Part shown: piece by piece, positions 8,925 to 18,707 of the stretch
How positions within the stretch are numbered: position 1 is the stretch's first letter
Layout: each line of letters opens with the position of its first letter
Source: Rhizobiaceae bacterium
GTDB lineage: Bacteria > Pseudomonadota > Alphaproteobacteria > Rhizobiales > Rhizobiaceae
Length of the DNA: 64,000 bases
Assembly: GCA_029233925.1 (NCBI GenBank)
Contig: JARGOX010000006.1
Span: 235,611 to 299,610 of the forward strand
Direction: 5' to 3'
Notes under the pieces: generated by a model
Told to the model about the DNA's origin: nothing
Seen by the model: only the letters and a program-made list of their open reading frames with translations
Databases searched by the model: none
Translations under genes and position numbers: made by a program

Positions 8925-11396
8925 CTAGGAGCGAACCCTCTCACTCTTGGGATCATACAACGGCTTCGCACTGACTTCAGCTCTGCAAAGCTTCCCCGCA
9001 ACTTCGATCTCATAGGTCGAATCCAGCATCTGCGAAAGGCTCTCCCCATCACGCACAGGCACATAACCAAGCCCCACTGAAGCGCCTAGAAAATGGCCAT
9101 AGTTGCCCGATGTCAGATAGCCGGAGATCACGCCGTCACGCATGATGGGTTCGCCGTGAAACAGCAGGGGTTCGGGGTCCACAAGTTTGAAAGACAAAAG
9201 ACGTTTTTGCAGTCCGGCCTGTTTTCGCGCGACCACAGCCTCACGACCGATAAAGGGTCCATAGCGGCCATCCGGCTTTTCTGTTTTCACCGCAAAACCA
9301 AGTCCGGCCTCCAGCACATGGTCCTCATCGGTGATGTCGTGACCAAAGTGCCGGAACCCTTTTTCCATCCGGCATGAATCCAGCACCTGCATGCCGGCCA
9401 ACCGCAGGCCTTCACCCTCGCCTGCCCCCATCACCACGTCGAAAACGTGCCGCGCCATATCGGCGGATACATAGAGTTCCCAGCCCAGTTCTCCCACATA
9501 GGTGATGCGATGCGCCCGCACCGTCACCATGCCCATATCGATCGTCCTGGCGATTCCGAAGGGGAAAGCCTCATGCGACAGGTCGGCCGGCGTGACCTTT
9601 TGCAGGATCCTGCGCGCATTGGGTCCCATCACCGCCAGCACGGCTTCGGAACTGGTGACATTGACAACAATGCACCGCGCATCGTCAGGAATGTGTCGCT
9701 TCAGCCAGCTGAAATCGCGCGTCACCGTGGCTGCACCGGTCATCACCATGAAGCGGTCCCTGGCCAGCCGCGTTACCGTCAAATCCGCCTCGATGCCGCC
9801 GCGGGCATTGAGCCATTGCGTATAGACAATGCGCCCCGGTTCAACATCAATGTCGTTGCCGCAGATATGTTGCAGCACATCCACCGCATCACGCCCCTCA
9901 ATGAGAAACTTGCCGAAGGCGGACAGGTCAAAGGCTCCGGCCGTCTCGCGCACGGCGCGATGTTCAGCCGCCGCATAGGCAAACCAGTTTTGCCGCTTCC
10001 AGCCGTATTGATAGTGTGGCGCCACGCCCTTGGCCAGATCATCGGCAGGCACGAACCAGTGCGGCCGTTCCCACCCGGCAGTCTCGCCGAAACAGGCCCC
10101 GCGCTCTGCCATTTTCTCATGCAGAGGCGTATGGCGAAGATTGCGCGCGGTCTCGTACTGGCGATGGGGAAAATGGTCAGCATAAAGCAGGCCAAGTGTT
10201 TCCGTCACGCGGTTTTTCAAATAGGTGCGATTGCCCTGGAACGGTTCCATGCGGCGAATATCCACATCCCAAAGGTCAAAGGGCGGCTCACCCTCGACGA
10301 TCCATTCGGCAATGGCCTTGCCTGCTCCGCCGGCCGATTGAATGCCGACGGAATTGAAACCGGCCGCCACAAAGAAATTCTCCACCTCCGGTGACGGCCC
10401 CAACAAGTAGCGGTCATCGGGCGTGAAACTTTCCGGTCCGTTGAAAAACGTGTGAATGCCGGCGCTCTCAAGCAGAGGCATCCGTTCCACGGCCTTCTCC
10501 AGAATCGGCTGGAAATGATCGAAATCCTCCGGCAATTGATCGAAGCAAAAGTCCTTCGAAATACCATCCATGCCCCAGGGCTTGGAGACCGGCTCAAAGG
10601 CGCCCAGCAGAATTTTGCCCGCATCTTCCTTGTAATAGGCGCATTCATCGGGAACCCGCAGCACCGGCAGGTTGCCCGGCAGGCCTTTCACGGCTTCGGT
10701 CAGAATGTAGAAATGCTCGCAGGCATGCAACGGCACATTGACGCCGGCCATCTGCCCGACCTCATGTCCCCACATCCCGGCGCAATTGACCACGATCTCG
10801 GCGGAAATCTCACCCTTGTCGGTGCACGCACCCGTTGCCCGGCCATTGTCCACGTGAATGGCTTCGACCACGGTATTTTCAAATATTTGCACACCCTTGT
10901 TGCGCGCACCGCGCGCCAGCGCCATGGCGATATTCGACGGATCGCCCTGCCCGTCCAGCGGGATATGCAGACCGCCGACAACACCATCCACATTGAGATA
11001 GGGGTACATGTCGGCGCATTGCTGCACATTCAACACATTGACCTCGACACCATGGGCCTTTGCCATGGAAGCATTGCGCAGAAACTCTTCCATGCGATGT
11101 TCACTCAAGGCGACGGACAGTGAGCCATTGCGCCGAAAGCCGGTGGCCATGCCGGTTTCTTCTTCCAGGCGGCCGTAGAGTTCCTGACTGTATTTGGCCA
11201 GACGGGTCATGTTCATAGTCGCCCTAAGCTGGGCAATCAGTCCGGCAGCATGCCAGGTCGTTCCGCTGGTCAATTGCTTGCGCTCGACAAGCACAACGTC
11301 GCTCCAGCCCTGATGCGCCAGATGATAGGCGACAGAACAGCCAACGACGCCGCCACCGATGATCAAAACGCGTGTATGTTTTGGAAATTCAGCCAT
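8925..11396 (-). CDS. FAD-dependent dimethylglycine/sarcosine dehydrogenase-like protein with GcvT domain (first copy)
   Basis: An 823-residue protein. The N terminus is a DAO-type FAD domain (VLIIGGGVVGCSVAYHLAHQG), followed by TSGTTWHAAGL, whose histidine is the covalent FAD site in mammalian dimethylglycine dehydrogenase. From about residue 440 to the end it has the aminomethyltransferase (GcvT) fold that binds tetrahydrofolate (GETAGWERPHWF, AVLAVMGPNARRIL, YVGELGWELYV, EKGFRHFGHDITDED). Such enzymes demethylate N-methylated amines and transfer the methyl carbon to tetrahydrofolate. The start at 11396 follows AGGTGG. A 27-bp palindrome lies 36 bp upstream and is shared with the mttB-like and XRE genes. 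The substrate is unknown; in this context N-methylated taurine derivatives are candidates. Confidence 0.85.
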   Translation of the reverse strand: MAEFPKHTRVLIIGGGVVGCSVAYHLAHQGWSDVVLVERKQLTSGTTWHAAGLIAQLRATMNMTRLAKYSQELYGRLEEETGMATGFRRNGSLSVALSEHRMEEFLRNASMAKAHGVEVNVLNVQQCADMYPYLNVDGVVGGLHIPLDGQGDPSNIAMALARGARNKGVQIFENTVVEAIHVDNGRATGACTDKGEISAEIVVNCAGMWGHEVGQMAGVNVPLHACEHFYILTEAVKGLPGNLPVLRVPDECAYYKEDAGKILLGAFEPVSKPWGMDGISKDFCFDQLPEDFDHFQPILEKAVERMPLLESAGIHTFFNGPESFTPDDRYLLGPSPEVENFFVAAGFNSVGIQSAGGAGKAIAEWIVEGEPPFDLWDVDIRRMEPFQGNRTYLKNRVTETLGLLYADHFPHRQYETARNLRHTPLHEKMAERGACFGETAGWERPHWFVPADDLAKGVAPHYQYGWKRQNWFAYAAAEHRAVRETAGAFDLSAFGKFLIEGRDAVDVLQHICGNDIDVEPGRIVYTQWLNARGGIEADLTVTRLARDRFMVMTGAATVTRDFSWLKRHIPDDARCIVVNVTSSEAVLAVMGPNARRILQKVTPADLSHEAFPFGIARTIDMGMVTVRAHRITYVGELGWELYVSADMARHVFDVVMGAGEGEGLRLAGMQVLDSCRMEKGFRHFGHDITDEDHVLEAGLGFAVKTEKPDGRYGPFIGREAVVARKQAGLQKRLLSFKLVDPEPLLFHGEPIMRDGVISGYLTSGNYGHFLGASVGLGYVPVRDGESLSQMLDSTYEIEVAGKLCRAEVSAKPLYDPKSERVRS

Positions 11397-11431
11397 GAGG
11401 AAGACCACCTGCAACAGCGTGCAAAACGCAC

Positions 11432-11458
11432 CGTGAAATTAGTGGCGATATTTTCACG
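11432..11458. promoter_or_regulatory. 27-bp palindrome, site A of a candidate XRE-cupin regulon
   Basis: CGTGAAA at 11432-11438 and TTTTCACG at 11451-11458 are separated by exactly 12 bp. The same layout recurs at 18640-18666 and 24817-24843. It is centred about 49 bp upstream of the ATG of the dimethylglycine-dehydrogenase-like gene at 11396, a usual place for an operator or activator site. Confidence 0.6.
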
Positions 11459-11624
11459 AAAAGAAACGCACGTCCAGCCCCGATGGATAGAAGATCAATG
11501 GCGCCGACAATGACCCGTTAACGGTATCGCCGACGCTGACGCGTTTTATCAGGTCCGCAGGCAATTCCACCGGTTTCTGCTGATCATCGGTTGATTCTCC
11601 CGCAGGCCGCAGCTTTTCGGGCAT
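11454..11624 (-). other. Unrecognised 56-codon ORF in the intergenic region 11397-11933
   Basis: An ATG at 11624 opens a 56-residue frame that begins MPEKLRPAGE and ends GLDVRFFS. I do not recognise it. It has plausible amino acid composition but no clear ribosome-binding site, and its 3' end overlaps the palindrome at 11432-11458, so it could be a gene remnant or chance. The rest of the 537-bp gap holds only the two candidate operators; nothing else was recognised between 11625 and 11855. Confidence 0.2.
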
Positions 11625-11855
11625 CCCACGCGCCTTGAATCGTGAATTCCATCATCGCGGAAACGCTGACCGACCTTTAGTGGCATATTTCAAGCTGTCG
11701 CCAGGACAGGCCGCTTTTCCGAACATTTACAACCCTGTGGCGCCTTTTGATGAATCAAAAAGGCAATCCGGCTGGCAAATTACAGCCTGCCAGACTGCCA
11801 TGACACAAGCAACCGCCGACATTATTAGGGCCAGCCCTTGATCTTCGAACCACTA

Positions 11856-11876
11856 TTGGCCTCATAATGGGGCCAG
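11856..11876. promoter_or_regulatory. Candidate MocR/TauR-like operator upstream of the MocR gene
   Basis: Half-site TTGGCCTCAT at 11856-11865 faces CTGGCCCCAT (reverse complement of 11867-11876). Both resemble the CTGGACYTAA-type half-site described for alphaproteobacterial TauR regulators. CATAAT inside the element could be a -10 box, so this may be promoter and autoregulatory site together. Similar half-sites occur before xsc and tauA. Confidence 0.45.
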
Positions 11877-11933
11877 ATGGATGGCGCTATCGGCCCATCC
11901 AACAAGAGGCAGATCCGGGGTCAGGCCACCATC

Positions 11934-13412
11934 ATGCGTAATGCGCTGTTTCATGTTGAACGAATGGAGATGACAACACTCCAGACCCAGATCCGCGAGA
12001 TGCTGGTCTCGGCCATGCTGTCGGGACAATTGCCCGCTGGCTCCCCCATTCCCTCCACCCGCGCCATGGCCAAGCGGCTGAAAGTATCACGCAATACGGT
12101 CATGCTGGCCTATCAGGCACTGGCTTCCGATGGTTACCTAGTGGCGCGCGAGCGATCCGGATTCTATGTGTCATCGGATATTCACGATGGCACCATGGCG
12201 GGCTCCGTCCCGGCCAAACTGCCGCTGACTGGCGAACCCCAGCCTGACTGGGCAGGCCGCTTTCGCGTGCAACCCAGTGAGCAGACCAATATCGTCAAGC
12301 CGGACAATTGGCATGATTACCCCTATCCATTCATTTATGGACAGGCCGATGCTGCGCTTTTCCCCATCGCCGCCTGGCGCGACTGCATGCGCCAGTCCAT
12401 GGGCCGCAAGTGGCTGGATGCCTGGACCAATGACCATTTTGCCGAAGACGACCGCATGCTCATCGAACAGGTGCGGCAACGCATTCTCACGCGGCGCGGC
12501 ATCCTCGCCAATGCCGATGAGATTCTCATCACGCTGGGTGCGCAAAACGCGCTCTACATCCTGTCGAGCCTGCTGGTCAAACGCGGCATGACGGTGGCCA
12601 TCGAAGACCCCGGCTACCCGGACATTCGCAATATTTTTCAGCTGCGCACCGATCAGATCAACCATATTCCTGTCGACGAGGAAGGCATTACCCTGACGCC
12701 CGAACTGTTCAAATCCGAACTGGTTTTTGTCACCCCCAGCCACCAGTATCCGACCAATGCCACCATGAGCCCGGAACGCAGAAAAGCCCTCCTGCAATGG
12801 GCGACCACGAACAATGGGCTGATCATTGAAGACGACTATGAATTCGAGACCAATTACCAGGGCGAACCGACACCGGCGCTGAAATCCCTCGATCAGGGGC
12901 AACGCGTTCTCTATGTCGGCAGCCTGTCAAAATCACTGATGCCGGGCCTTCGCATGGGTTTCATGGTTGCCCCTGCCCCGCTTATTCGCGAAGCCCGGGC
13001 CTTGAGGCGTCTCATGTTGCGCCACCCGCCCGGCAACAATCAGGGCGTCGTCGCCTTGTTTCTGTCGCTCGGCCACCATGACACGCTGATCGGACGGTTG
13101 CACCGCAGCTATCGCAATCGCTGGGTCACCATGGGCAAGGCATTGGAGAAATATTTTCCCGGATGGACACAGGCCCCCGGCTTTGGCGGAACCTCCTATT
13201 GGCTGAAGGGCCCACCATGGCTGGATGGAACCCTGCTGGCGAGCCGGGCGCTGGAGGAAGGCATCGTCATCGAACCCGGAGACATCTATTTTTCCGATCC
13301 GCAGAACCATCGGCACTTCATCCGGCTGGGATTTTCCTCCATCGCGGAGGAACGCATAGAACCCGGACTCGAGCGGTTGTCGCATATCGTTGCGGCGATG
13401 AAGCCTGCCTGA
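11934..13412 (+). CDS. MocR-type GntR regulator with aminotransferase domain (TauR-like)
   Basis: About 492 residues. The N-terminal GntR winged helix (TQIREMLVSAMLSGQLPAG, then STRAMAKRLKVSRNTVMLAY) is fused to a class-I aminotransferase-like domain with the PLP-binding lysine in YVGSLSKSLMPGLRMGF near residue 345. This is the MocR/PdxR architecture. Known members include TauR, the activator of taurine catabolism genes, and this gene sits 147 bp upstream of xsc on the same strand, so a TauR-like role is likely. The reading frame is open further upstream to an ATG at 11877, but that codon abuts a promoter-like inverted repeat, so I prefer ATG 11934. The start is uncertain. Confidence 0.8.
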   Translation: MRNALFHVERMEMTTLQTQIREMLVSAMLSGQLPAGSPIPSTRAMAKRLKVSRNTVMLAYQALASDGYLVARERSGFYVSSDIHDGTMAGSVPAKLPLTGEPQPDWAGRFRVQPSEQTNIVKPDNWHDYPYPFIYGQADAALFPIAAWRDCMRQSMGRKWLDAWTNDHFAEDDRMLIEQVRQRILTRRGILANADEILITLGAQNALYILSSLLVKRGMTVAIEDPGYPDIRNIFQLRTDQINHIPVDEEGITLTPELFKSELVFVTPSHQYPTNATMSPERRKALLQWATTNNGLIIEDDYEFETNYQGEPTPALKSLDQGQRVLYVGSLSKSLMPGLRMGFMVAPAPLIREARALRRLMLRHPPGNNQGVVALFLSLGHHDTLIGRLHRSYRNRWVTMGKALEKYFPGWTQAPGFGGTSYWLKGPPWLDGTLLASRALEEGIVIEPGDIYFSDPQNHRHFIRLGFSSIAEERIEPGLERLSHIVAAMKPA

Positions 13413-13454
13413 TAGATCCACAATGAACGCTTTAAACATGACTGGCTCAGGCAT

Positions 13455-13487
13455 TTGGCCTGATCTGGCTCTACGCCATGGTGCCAG
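13455..13487. promoter_or_regulatory. TauR-like half-sites upstream of xsc
   Basis: TTGGCCTGAT at 13455-13464 is followed directly by CTGGCTCTAC at 13465-13474, with an inverted CTGGCACCAT at 13478-13487. These match half-sites before the MocR gene and tauA. The cluster lies 73-105 bp upstream of the xsc start, fitting an activator position. The assignment is inference. Confidence 0.45.
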
Positions 13488-13559
13488 TCTCCCCCTATCA
13501 AAGGTGCAGGCACTGCAGCATTGAGCGCCCGAACCGTGAAATTCAAAGGAACTGTCGCC

Positions 13560-15335
13560 ATGAAAATGACCACCGAAGAAGCTTTCGTGAAGGTTTTGCA
13601 GATGCATGGTATCGAACATGCCTTTGGCATCATCGGCTCCGCCATGATGCCAATCTCCGATCTGTTCCCCAAGGCTGGCATCACGTTCTGGGATTGCGCC
13701 CATGAAACCAATGCGGGGATCATCTGTGACGGCTACACCCGTTCAACCGGCAAGATGGCCCTGGCTATTGCCCAGAACGGCCCCGGCATCACCAATTTCG
13801 TTACCCCCATCAAGACCGCCTATTGGAACCATACGCCAATGCTGCTGGTCACACCGCAAGCCGCCAACAAGACCATCGGTCAGGGCGGTTTTCAGGAAGT
13901 GGAACAGATGGCGCTTTTCCGGGACATGGTGTGTTACCAGGAAGAAGTGCGTGACCCGTCGCGCATGGCCGAAGTCCTCAATCGGGTCATCGAAAAAGCC
14001 ATCCGCGGCTCAGCCCCGGCACAAATCAATGTGCCGCGCGATTACTGGACGCAGATCATCGATATCGAATTGCCGCAGATCGTTCGCCTTGAGCTGCCTT
14101 CCGGTGGCGACAAGGCCATCGAAATGGCAGCCGATCTGCTTTCCAATGCACAGTTTCCGGTGATCCTTTCGGGCGCCGGCGTTGTCATCGGCGGCGCCAT
14201 CGAGGACTGCAAGGCGCTCGCCGAGCGTCTGGATGCGCCCGTTGCCAATGGATACCAGCACAATGACAGCTTTCCCGGCAGCCATCCCCTCGCCTGCGGA
14301 CCACTTGGCTACAATGGATCGAAGGCCGCCATGGAGCTGATTGCCAAGGCTGATGTCGTTCTGGCGCTCGGCACCCGGCTCAACCCGTTTTCCACTTTGC
14401 CCGGCTATGGCATCGACTATTGGCCGCAGGACGCGAAGATCATTCAGGTCGATATCAATTCTGATCGCATTGGCCTGACCAAGAAGGTCACCGTCGGCAT
14501 CTGCGGCGATGCCGGACACGTGGCCCGACAGATATTGAACAAATTGACCCCGGACGCTGGTGACAGCGGCCGCGAAGAGCGCAAGGCCGTGATCCACAGG
14601 ACCAAGTCAGCCTGGTTGCAGACACTCAGCAGCATGGATCACGAAGATGATGATGCAGGCACCAGCTGGAATGAGGACGCACGCGGCCGGCAGCCCGAGC
14701 GCATGTCGCCGCGCATGGCCTGGCGTGCCATTCAGGCTGGCCTGCCCAAGGACGCAATCATCTCCAGCGATATCGGCAACAATTGCGCTATCGGCAATGC
14801 CTATCCGACGTTTGAAAAGGGACGCAAATATCTCGCCCCCGGTCTCTTCGGGCCCTGTGGTTACGGTTTCCCAGCCATTCTCGGCGCCAAGATCGGCTGC
14901 CCGGATGTTCCGGTGGTGGGTTTTGCCGGCGACGGCGCCTTCGGCATCTCAATGAACGAAATGACCTCCTGCGGACGCGAAGAATGGCCAGCCGTGACCA
15001 TGGTGGTCTTCCGCAATTACCAATGGGGCGCCGAGAAGAGAAACACCACATTGTGGTTTGACGACAATTTTGTCGGCACCGAGCTGGATCCGCAACTCAG
15101 CTACGCAAAGGTGGCGGAAGGCTGTGGCCTGAAAGGCATCACGGTCAGCAGCCAGGCCGATCTGACTACGGTTTTACAGGACGCCTGCGATGCCCAGAAA
15201 GACGGCGTGACAACCCTCATTGAGGTTATCCTCAATCAGGAACTCGGTGAACCCTTCCGCCGCGACGCGATGAAAAAACCCGTGGAAGTGGCCGGGATCA
15301 ACCGCGATGACATGCGCCCGCAAAAGGGCGCATAG
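13560..15335 (+). CDS. xsc: Sulfoacetaldehyde acetyltransferase
   Basis: A 591-residue thiamine-diphosphate enzyme of Xsc length. It converts sulfoacetaldehyde and phosphate to acetyl phosphate and sulfite, the desulfonation step of taurine and related C2 sulfonate catabolism in the cytoplasm. Visible features are the N-terminal AHETNAGIICDGYTRSTGK with the conserved glutamate near residue 47, QNGPGITNFVTPIKTAYWNH, and the TPP/Mg motif GDGAFGISMNEM near 460. FRNYQWGAEKRNTTLWF near the C terminus is characteristic of Xsc rather than acetolactate synthases. The ATG at 13560 has AAAGGA 9 bp upstream. No phosphotransacetylase follows, and taurine aminotransferase or dehydrogenase genes are absent here, which leaves the source of sulfoacetaldehyde open. 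Confidence 0.92.
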   Translation: MKMTTEEAFVKVLQMHGIEHAFGIIGSAMMPISDLFPKAGITFWDCAHETNAGIICDGYTRSTGKMALAIAQNGPGITNFVTPIKTAYWNHTPMLLVTPQAANKTIGQGGFQEVEQMALFRDMVCYQEEVRDPSRMAEVLNRVIEKAIRGSAPAQINVPRDYWTQIIDIELPQIVRLELPSGGDKAIEMAADLLSNAQFPVILSGAGVVIGGAIEDCKALAERLDAPVANGYQHNDSFPGSHPLACGPLGYNGSKAAMELIAKADVVLALGTRLNPFSTLPGYGIDYWPQDAKIIQVDINSDRIGLTKKVTVGICGDAGHVARQILNKLTPDAGDSGREERKAVIHRTKSAWLQTLSSMDHEDDDAGTSWNEDARGRQPERMSPRMAWRAIQAGLPKDAIISSDIGNNCAIGNAYPTFEKGRKYLAPGLFGPCGYGFPAILGAKIGCPDVPVVGFAGDGAFGISMNEMTSCGREEWPAVTMVVFRNYQWGAEKRNTTLWFDDNFVGTELDPQLSYAKVAEGCGLKGITVSSQADLTTVLQDACDAQKDGVTTLIEVILNQELGEPFRRDAMKKPVEVAGINRDDMRPQKGA

Positions 15336-15355
15336 ACCACGTGGCAGAGGTGAGA

Positions 15356-16862
15356 CTATTGAGCGGTTATGGCGTGGTTCATGACGTGGAAGATGTAGTT
15401 CTGCTCGATCGTGCCATCGAACAGATGCGCCCAGGGGCCCTTGGCATAGACCGCAACATCCTCGCCTGAATGGGTCTCCCATGACATGGGAACGGCGGTC
15501 TGCTGCTGATAATCCGGATCAATGGCCTTGTTGCTGGTCCAAAAGCGCCCGGCTGCCGGAATAGCTTCCATCCGCCTGCCGGGTCAGCACAGAGCCCGGA
15601 CCATTGAGATAGCCAACCACTGTATAGTGTTTGCCATCGGCTGCCAGGCGCGGCTCATTGGTGTGTTCGACCTGCCCCTTGGCAATGCCCATGCAAAGCC
15701 CCGTAATGGGCGTGCCACGACCACAAAATCCGTTAAAGGCAATGGCGTGTTCATGGTCGGCTGTACCAATGATCAATGTGTCTTGATCATTGGTCAATTG
15801 ATCGGCCATGGCCACAGCCTCGGCAAAGACAACGCCATCGCTCAGCGAGCGGTGCAGATTGCCGTGATGACTGGCATGATCGACACGGCCGGCCTCAATC
15901 TCGAGATAGTAGCCCTGTTCATTCTGACTGAGAAATTCGATCGCCACTTTGGTCATCGCCGCCAGTGAAGGCTCATCTTCATCCCTGCGGTCGAATTCAA
16001 AGTTCATGTGGTTGTCAGCGAGCAGTGCCAGCACCGGCGTCGCACCATCCAGCTTCAACGCGCCAACAGAGGCCGCATTCCAGGCATATTGCACACCTGC
16101 AGCCTTTGCCTCTTCAATAAGGTTCCGGCCATCCTTGCGGCGTCCCTTGCCGCCCTCATCCGTCGCACCATCACTGGCGACGAAATTTCGGCGGCCACCT
16201 CCCATGGCGAAATCCACTGTGCCGGCGCCAATGGCCTCGATCAGTTGAACGGCAATATCCTTTTGTGCTGTGCAGTCGGCAGGAACAGAAGCCTCCCAGC
16301 TCCGGTTGGCCGTCTTGGCATAGACGGCCGCGGGGGTCGCATGGGTGAGACGGGCGGTGGAAACCACGCCCGCTGACTTGCCTGCACGCGACACAATTTC
16401 AGAGAAGGTTGTCAGTTCGTTGCCCGCAACCGTATTGCAATCGCCAAGCACCACCTTGTCGTTCAGGTTGATCGTGCTGAACATCTGTTTGACGCCGGTA
16501 TTCATGGCGCCGGCTGTTGCCGCTGAACCGGGCGTCTGGGCGTTGATATTATAGGTCTTGACGAGCGCCAGATTGGGAAACTCTTCGTAGGAGAGCATGT
16601 GTTCGTCGCCAAGTTTCCCCATTTTCTGGCCCTGGAACAGTCGGGTCGCATAGTTGGTGCCGACCCCATTGCCATCCGCAATCAACAAAATGACATTCCT
16701 CGCCCTTGCGGTAATCGGCTGGCGCAAAAGGGTCCGTTTGAGCCTGTCCTGCGCGGATGTGTAATAGGCATCATTTGCCTGCGGCAATTGCTGTGCATGG
16801 ATTGCCGTGGAAAGAACCAGCAGGGCTGCAGCGGCAAACAAGGTATGGACAATATTTTTCAT
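15356..16862 (-). pseudogene. Alkaline phosphatase, frameshifted near the C terminus
   Basis: The first frame (from ATG 16862, signal peptide MKNIVHTLFAAAALLVLSTA) covers most of an alkaline phosphatase: VILLIADGNGVGTNYATRLF near residue 45, TPGSAATAGAMNTGV with the phosphorylated serine, then AGRVDHASHHGN and TADHEH metal ligands. It stops at 15519 after [10 protein letters not shown] second frame continues [39 protein letters not shown] and IFHVMNHA to a stop at 15356, which is the normal family C terminus including the GEDVAVYA ligand region. A one-base shift near the CAGCAACAAGG at about 15524-15535 joins them. This is either a recent inactivating mutation or a sequencing error. The enzyme would be periplasmic. 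It sits between xsc and the mttB-like gene without an evident link. Confidence 0.8.
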
Positions 16863-16950
16863 ATCCGGGGTTTCCATGAGCAATGAGGGCAAGTCAATGC
16901 CAATTCGCACGTGCAAACTGAAGAAGAAAGCAGATACGCCAACTCTATCG

Positions 16951-18552
16951 TCAATAGAGGCTCTGAGTCAGTCGGATATCGAACTGCGCACGAATGGCCG
17001 CATCCACTTCGCGGGAAATGTGTCTGGGATAGATGGTAGACAATATTCTGTTTTTTTCGGCAATGGCCGTCTGAATGATATCCGGCCTGCCCTTTTCAAC
17101 CCATTCCTTCGGACTGGTGCGATCACCAATCACGGGATAGATATATTCCGTTTCCATCATCGACAACGTCTGTTCATGGCCAAGATAGTGCCCCGGCCCA
17201 TTGATGCAGACATCTTCAATCGCGGCAAGCGACAGCGTGCCCGCATTGACCTCGATGCCGCGAACACAACGCAGACATTGGCCAAGCATGTCATTGTCTA
17301 TGATCAGGCTTTCCAGCGAAAATCCCAGCAATGAGGCATGCATGCCCGCCGCCTCATAGATCATGTTCAGCCCGGACAGGCCCGCCATGACATTGGTTAT
17401 GCCTTTTTCATATCCGGCCTGCACATCCGGCAATTTGGAATCGGCGATACCTGCGGCGGCGCCTCCCGGCAGGTTATAGTAGTGAGACATCTGAGCGCAG
17501 GCCGCCGACAACAGGGCCTGCTCACCGGAACCGCCCGACATGGAGCCGGTGCGCAAATCCGATACAAAGGGCCAGGTGCCGAAGATCGCCGGATGGCCTT
17601 TCGACAGGGCATTGACATAGACCAGGCCGGCCAGCACTTCTGCAACCGCCTGCACCACCGCGCCGGCAATGGCTGCCGGCGCGGTTGCACCGGCCTGTCC
17701 CGCTGACAGCAGAAGAATCGGCATGCCACCGCGGACACATTCCTCCAGGACCAGGCAGGCATCTTCCGCAAATCGCAGGGGTGGCACCACGAAGCAATTG
17801 GAATTCGAGACAAAGGGGCGCGCCCTGAAGGCCTCTTCGCCGCCTGCCACCAGATGCAGCAGGTCGAGGCAGGGCCTGACGTTTTCACCGACAGTAAAAC
17901 TGGTGCCCACATGTTTTGTGGTTCCCAGAACACTGGCATAAAGCGTGTTGATATCGAGGTCGCACGGATCGGCGATATCCCTTGCAACCAGGGGCCGTTG
18001 AAAGAAGTGGATATTGTCCAAGTTCTCGACGATACGGGCTGCATCATAGAGATCGCCCAGCAGGGATTCCCGATAGACACGCTGCTCCACGTCAACAATA
18101 TGAACGGCAGCGCCGGCGGTTCCGTAATGCACCTTGTTGCCGGACAAATGCAGATCATGCACCGGATCCTGCGCATGAAGCGTCAGATCACGGCAGGCAT
18201 TGCGAATGGTGTCCATCACCAACGCGCGGGGAAACCGCAGCCTTCCGTCGGCGCCATGGATAGCGCCAACGCCGGTGCACACTTCGACACAGGTAATAAT
18301 TGGCTGCCCCATGCCGACTTCTTCCAGAATGATCAGCACGGATTCATGGATGCGTTCCATGTCATGGGCGGAAAATGGGCGATAATTGTCCGAAGACATG
18401 CCCGGTCTGACCGGACGAACCGACCTGTCCAGAGGCGCTGCGCGAAGAGCAAGACGGGCCTGCCGTCCGCCTGACCGGCGCTTGCTGCGTTCAATACCGG
18501 GAACATCGATCTCGTCCAACAGTTTTGACACCGGCGCATTCCTCCATGGCAC
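16951..18552 (-). CDS. MttB-family (trimethylamine/quaternary amine) methyltransferase, non-pyrrolysine type
   Basis: A 533-residue protein of the MttB superfamily, recognised from its central and C-terminal blocks: GTAGAAVHIVDVEQR, FVSNSNCFVVPPLRF, GQAGATAPAAIAGAVVQAVAE, KGHPAIFGTWPF, NLPGGAAAGIADSKLPDVQAGYEKG and LGHEQTLSMM. Family members take a methyl group from a quaternary or tertiary amine (glycine betaine, carnitine, proline betaine, trimethylamine) and pass it to a corrinoid protein. No in-frame amber codon is needed, so this is the non-pyrrolysine branch. No corrinoid-binding protein or corrinoid reactivase is seen in the window, so the methyl acceptor is unclear. A shared 27-bp palindrome lies 88 bp upstream. 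Taurobetaine is a context-based candidate substrate. Confidence 0.85.
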   Translation of the reverse strand: MPWRNAPVSKLLDEIDVPGIERSKRRSGGRQARLALRAAPLDRSVRPVRPGMSSDNYRPFSAHDMERIHESVLIILEEVGMGQPIITCVEVCTGVGAIHGADGRLRFPRALVMDTIRNACRDLTLHAQDPVHDLHLSGNKVHYGTAGAAVHIVDVEQRVYRESLLGDLYDAARIVENLDNIHFFQRPLVARDIADPCDLDINTLYASVLGTTKHVGTSFTVGENVRPCLDLLHLVAGGEEAFRARPFVSNSNCFVVPPLRFAEDACLVLEECVRGGMPILLLSAGQAGATAPAAIAGAVVQAVAEVLAGLVYVNALSKGHPAIFGTWPFVSDLRTGSMSGGSGEQALLSAACAQMSHYYNLPGGAAAGIADSKLPDVQAGYEKGITNVMAGLSGLNMIYEAAGMHASLLGFSLESLIIDNDMLGQCLRCVRGIEVNAGTLSLAAIEDVCINGPGHYLGHEQTLSMMETEYIYPVIGDRTSPKEWVEKGRPDIIQTAIAEKNRILSTIYPRHISREVDAAIRAQFDIRLTQSLY

Positions 18553-18639
18553 GACCTGTTTTTGACGCTATCACGCGTTTTCCGGGTGCTGATAGAACCA
18601 GTTACACGCCATTATTTCGGAGAATGATGGAGCCAGATC

Positions 18640-18666
18640 TGTGAAAATATGAGGAGATTTTTCATA
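18640..18666. promoter_or_regulatory. 27-bp palindrome, site B of a candidate XRE-cupin regulon
   Basis: TGTGAAA at 18640-18646 and TTTTCATA at 18659-18666 with a 12-bp spacer, the same geometry as at 11432 and 24817. It lies in the divergent region between the mttB-like gene (start 18552) and tauA (start 18900), and could serve either direction; it is nearer the mttB-like gene. Confidence 0.55.
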
Positions 18667-18707
18667 AAACCATGCAAAATCTGGCAGTTTAATCAATTTT
18701 TCAGCCG

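Noticed and set aside
13560..15335. Acetolactate synthase as alternative name for the TPP enzyme
   Set aside because: Sequence blocks near both termini and the TauR-like and TauABC neighbours fit Xsc better; no small ilvH-type subunit is present.
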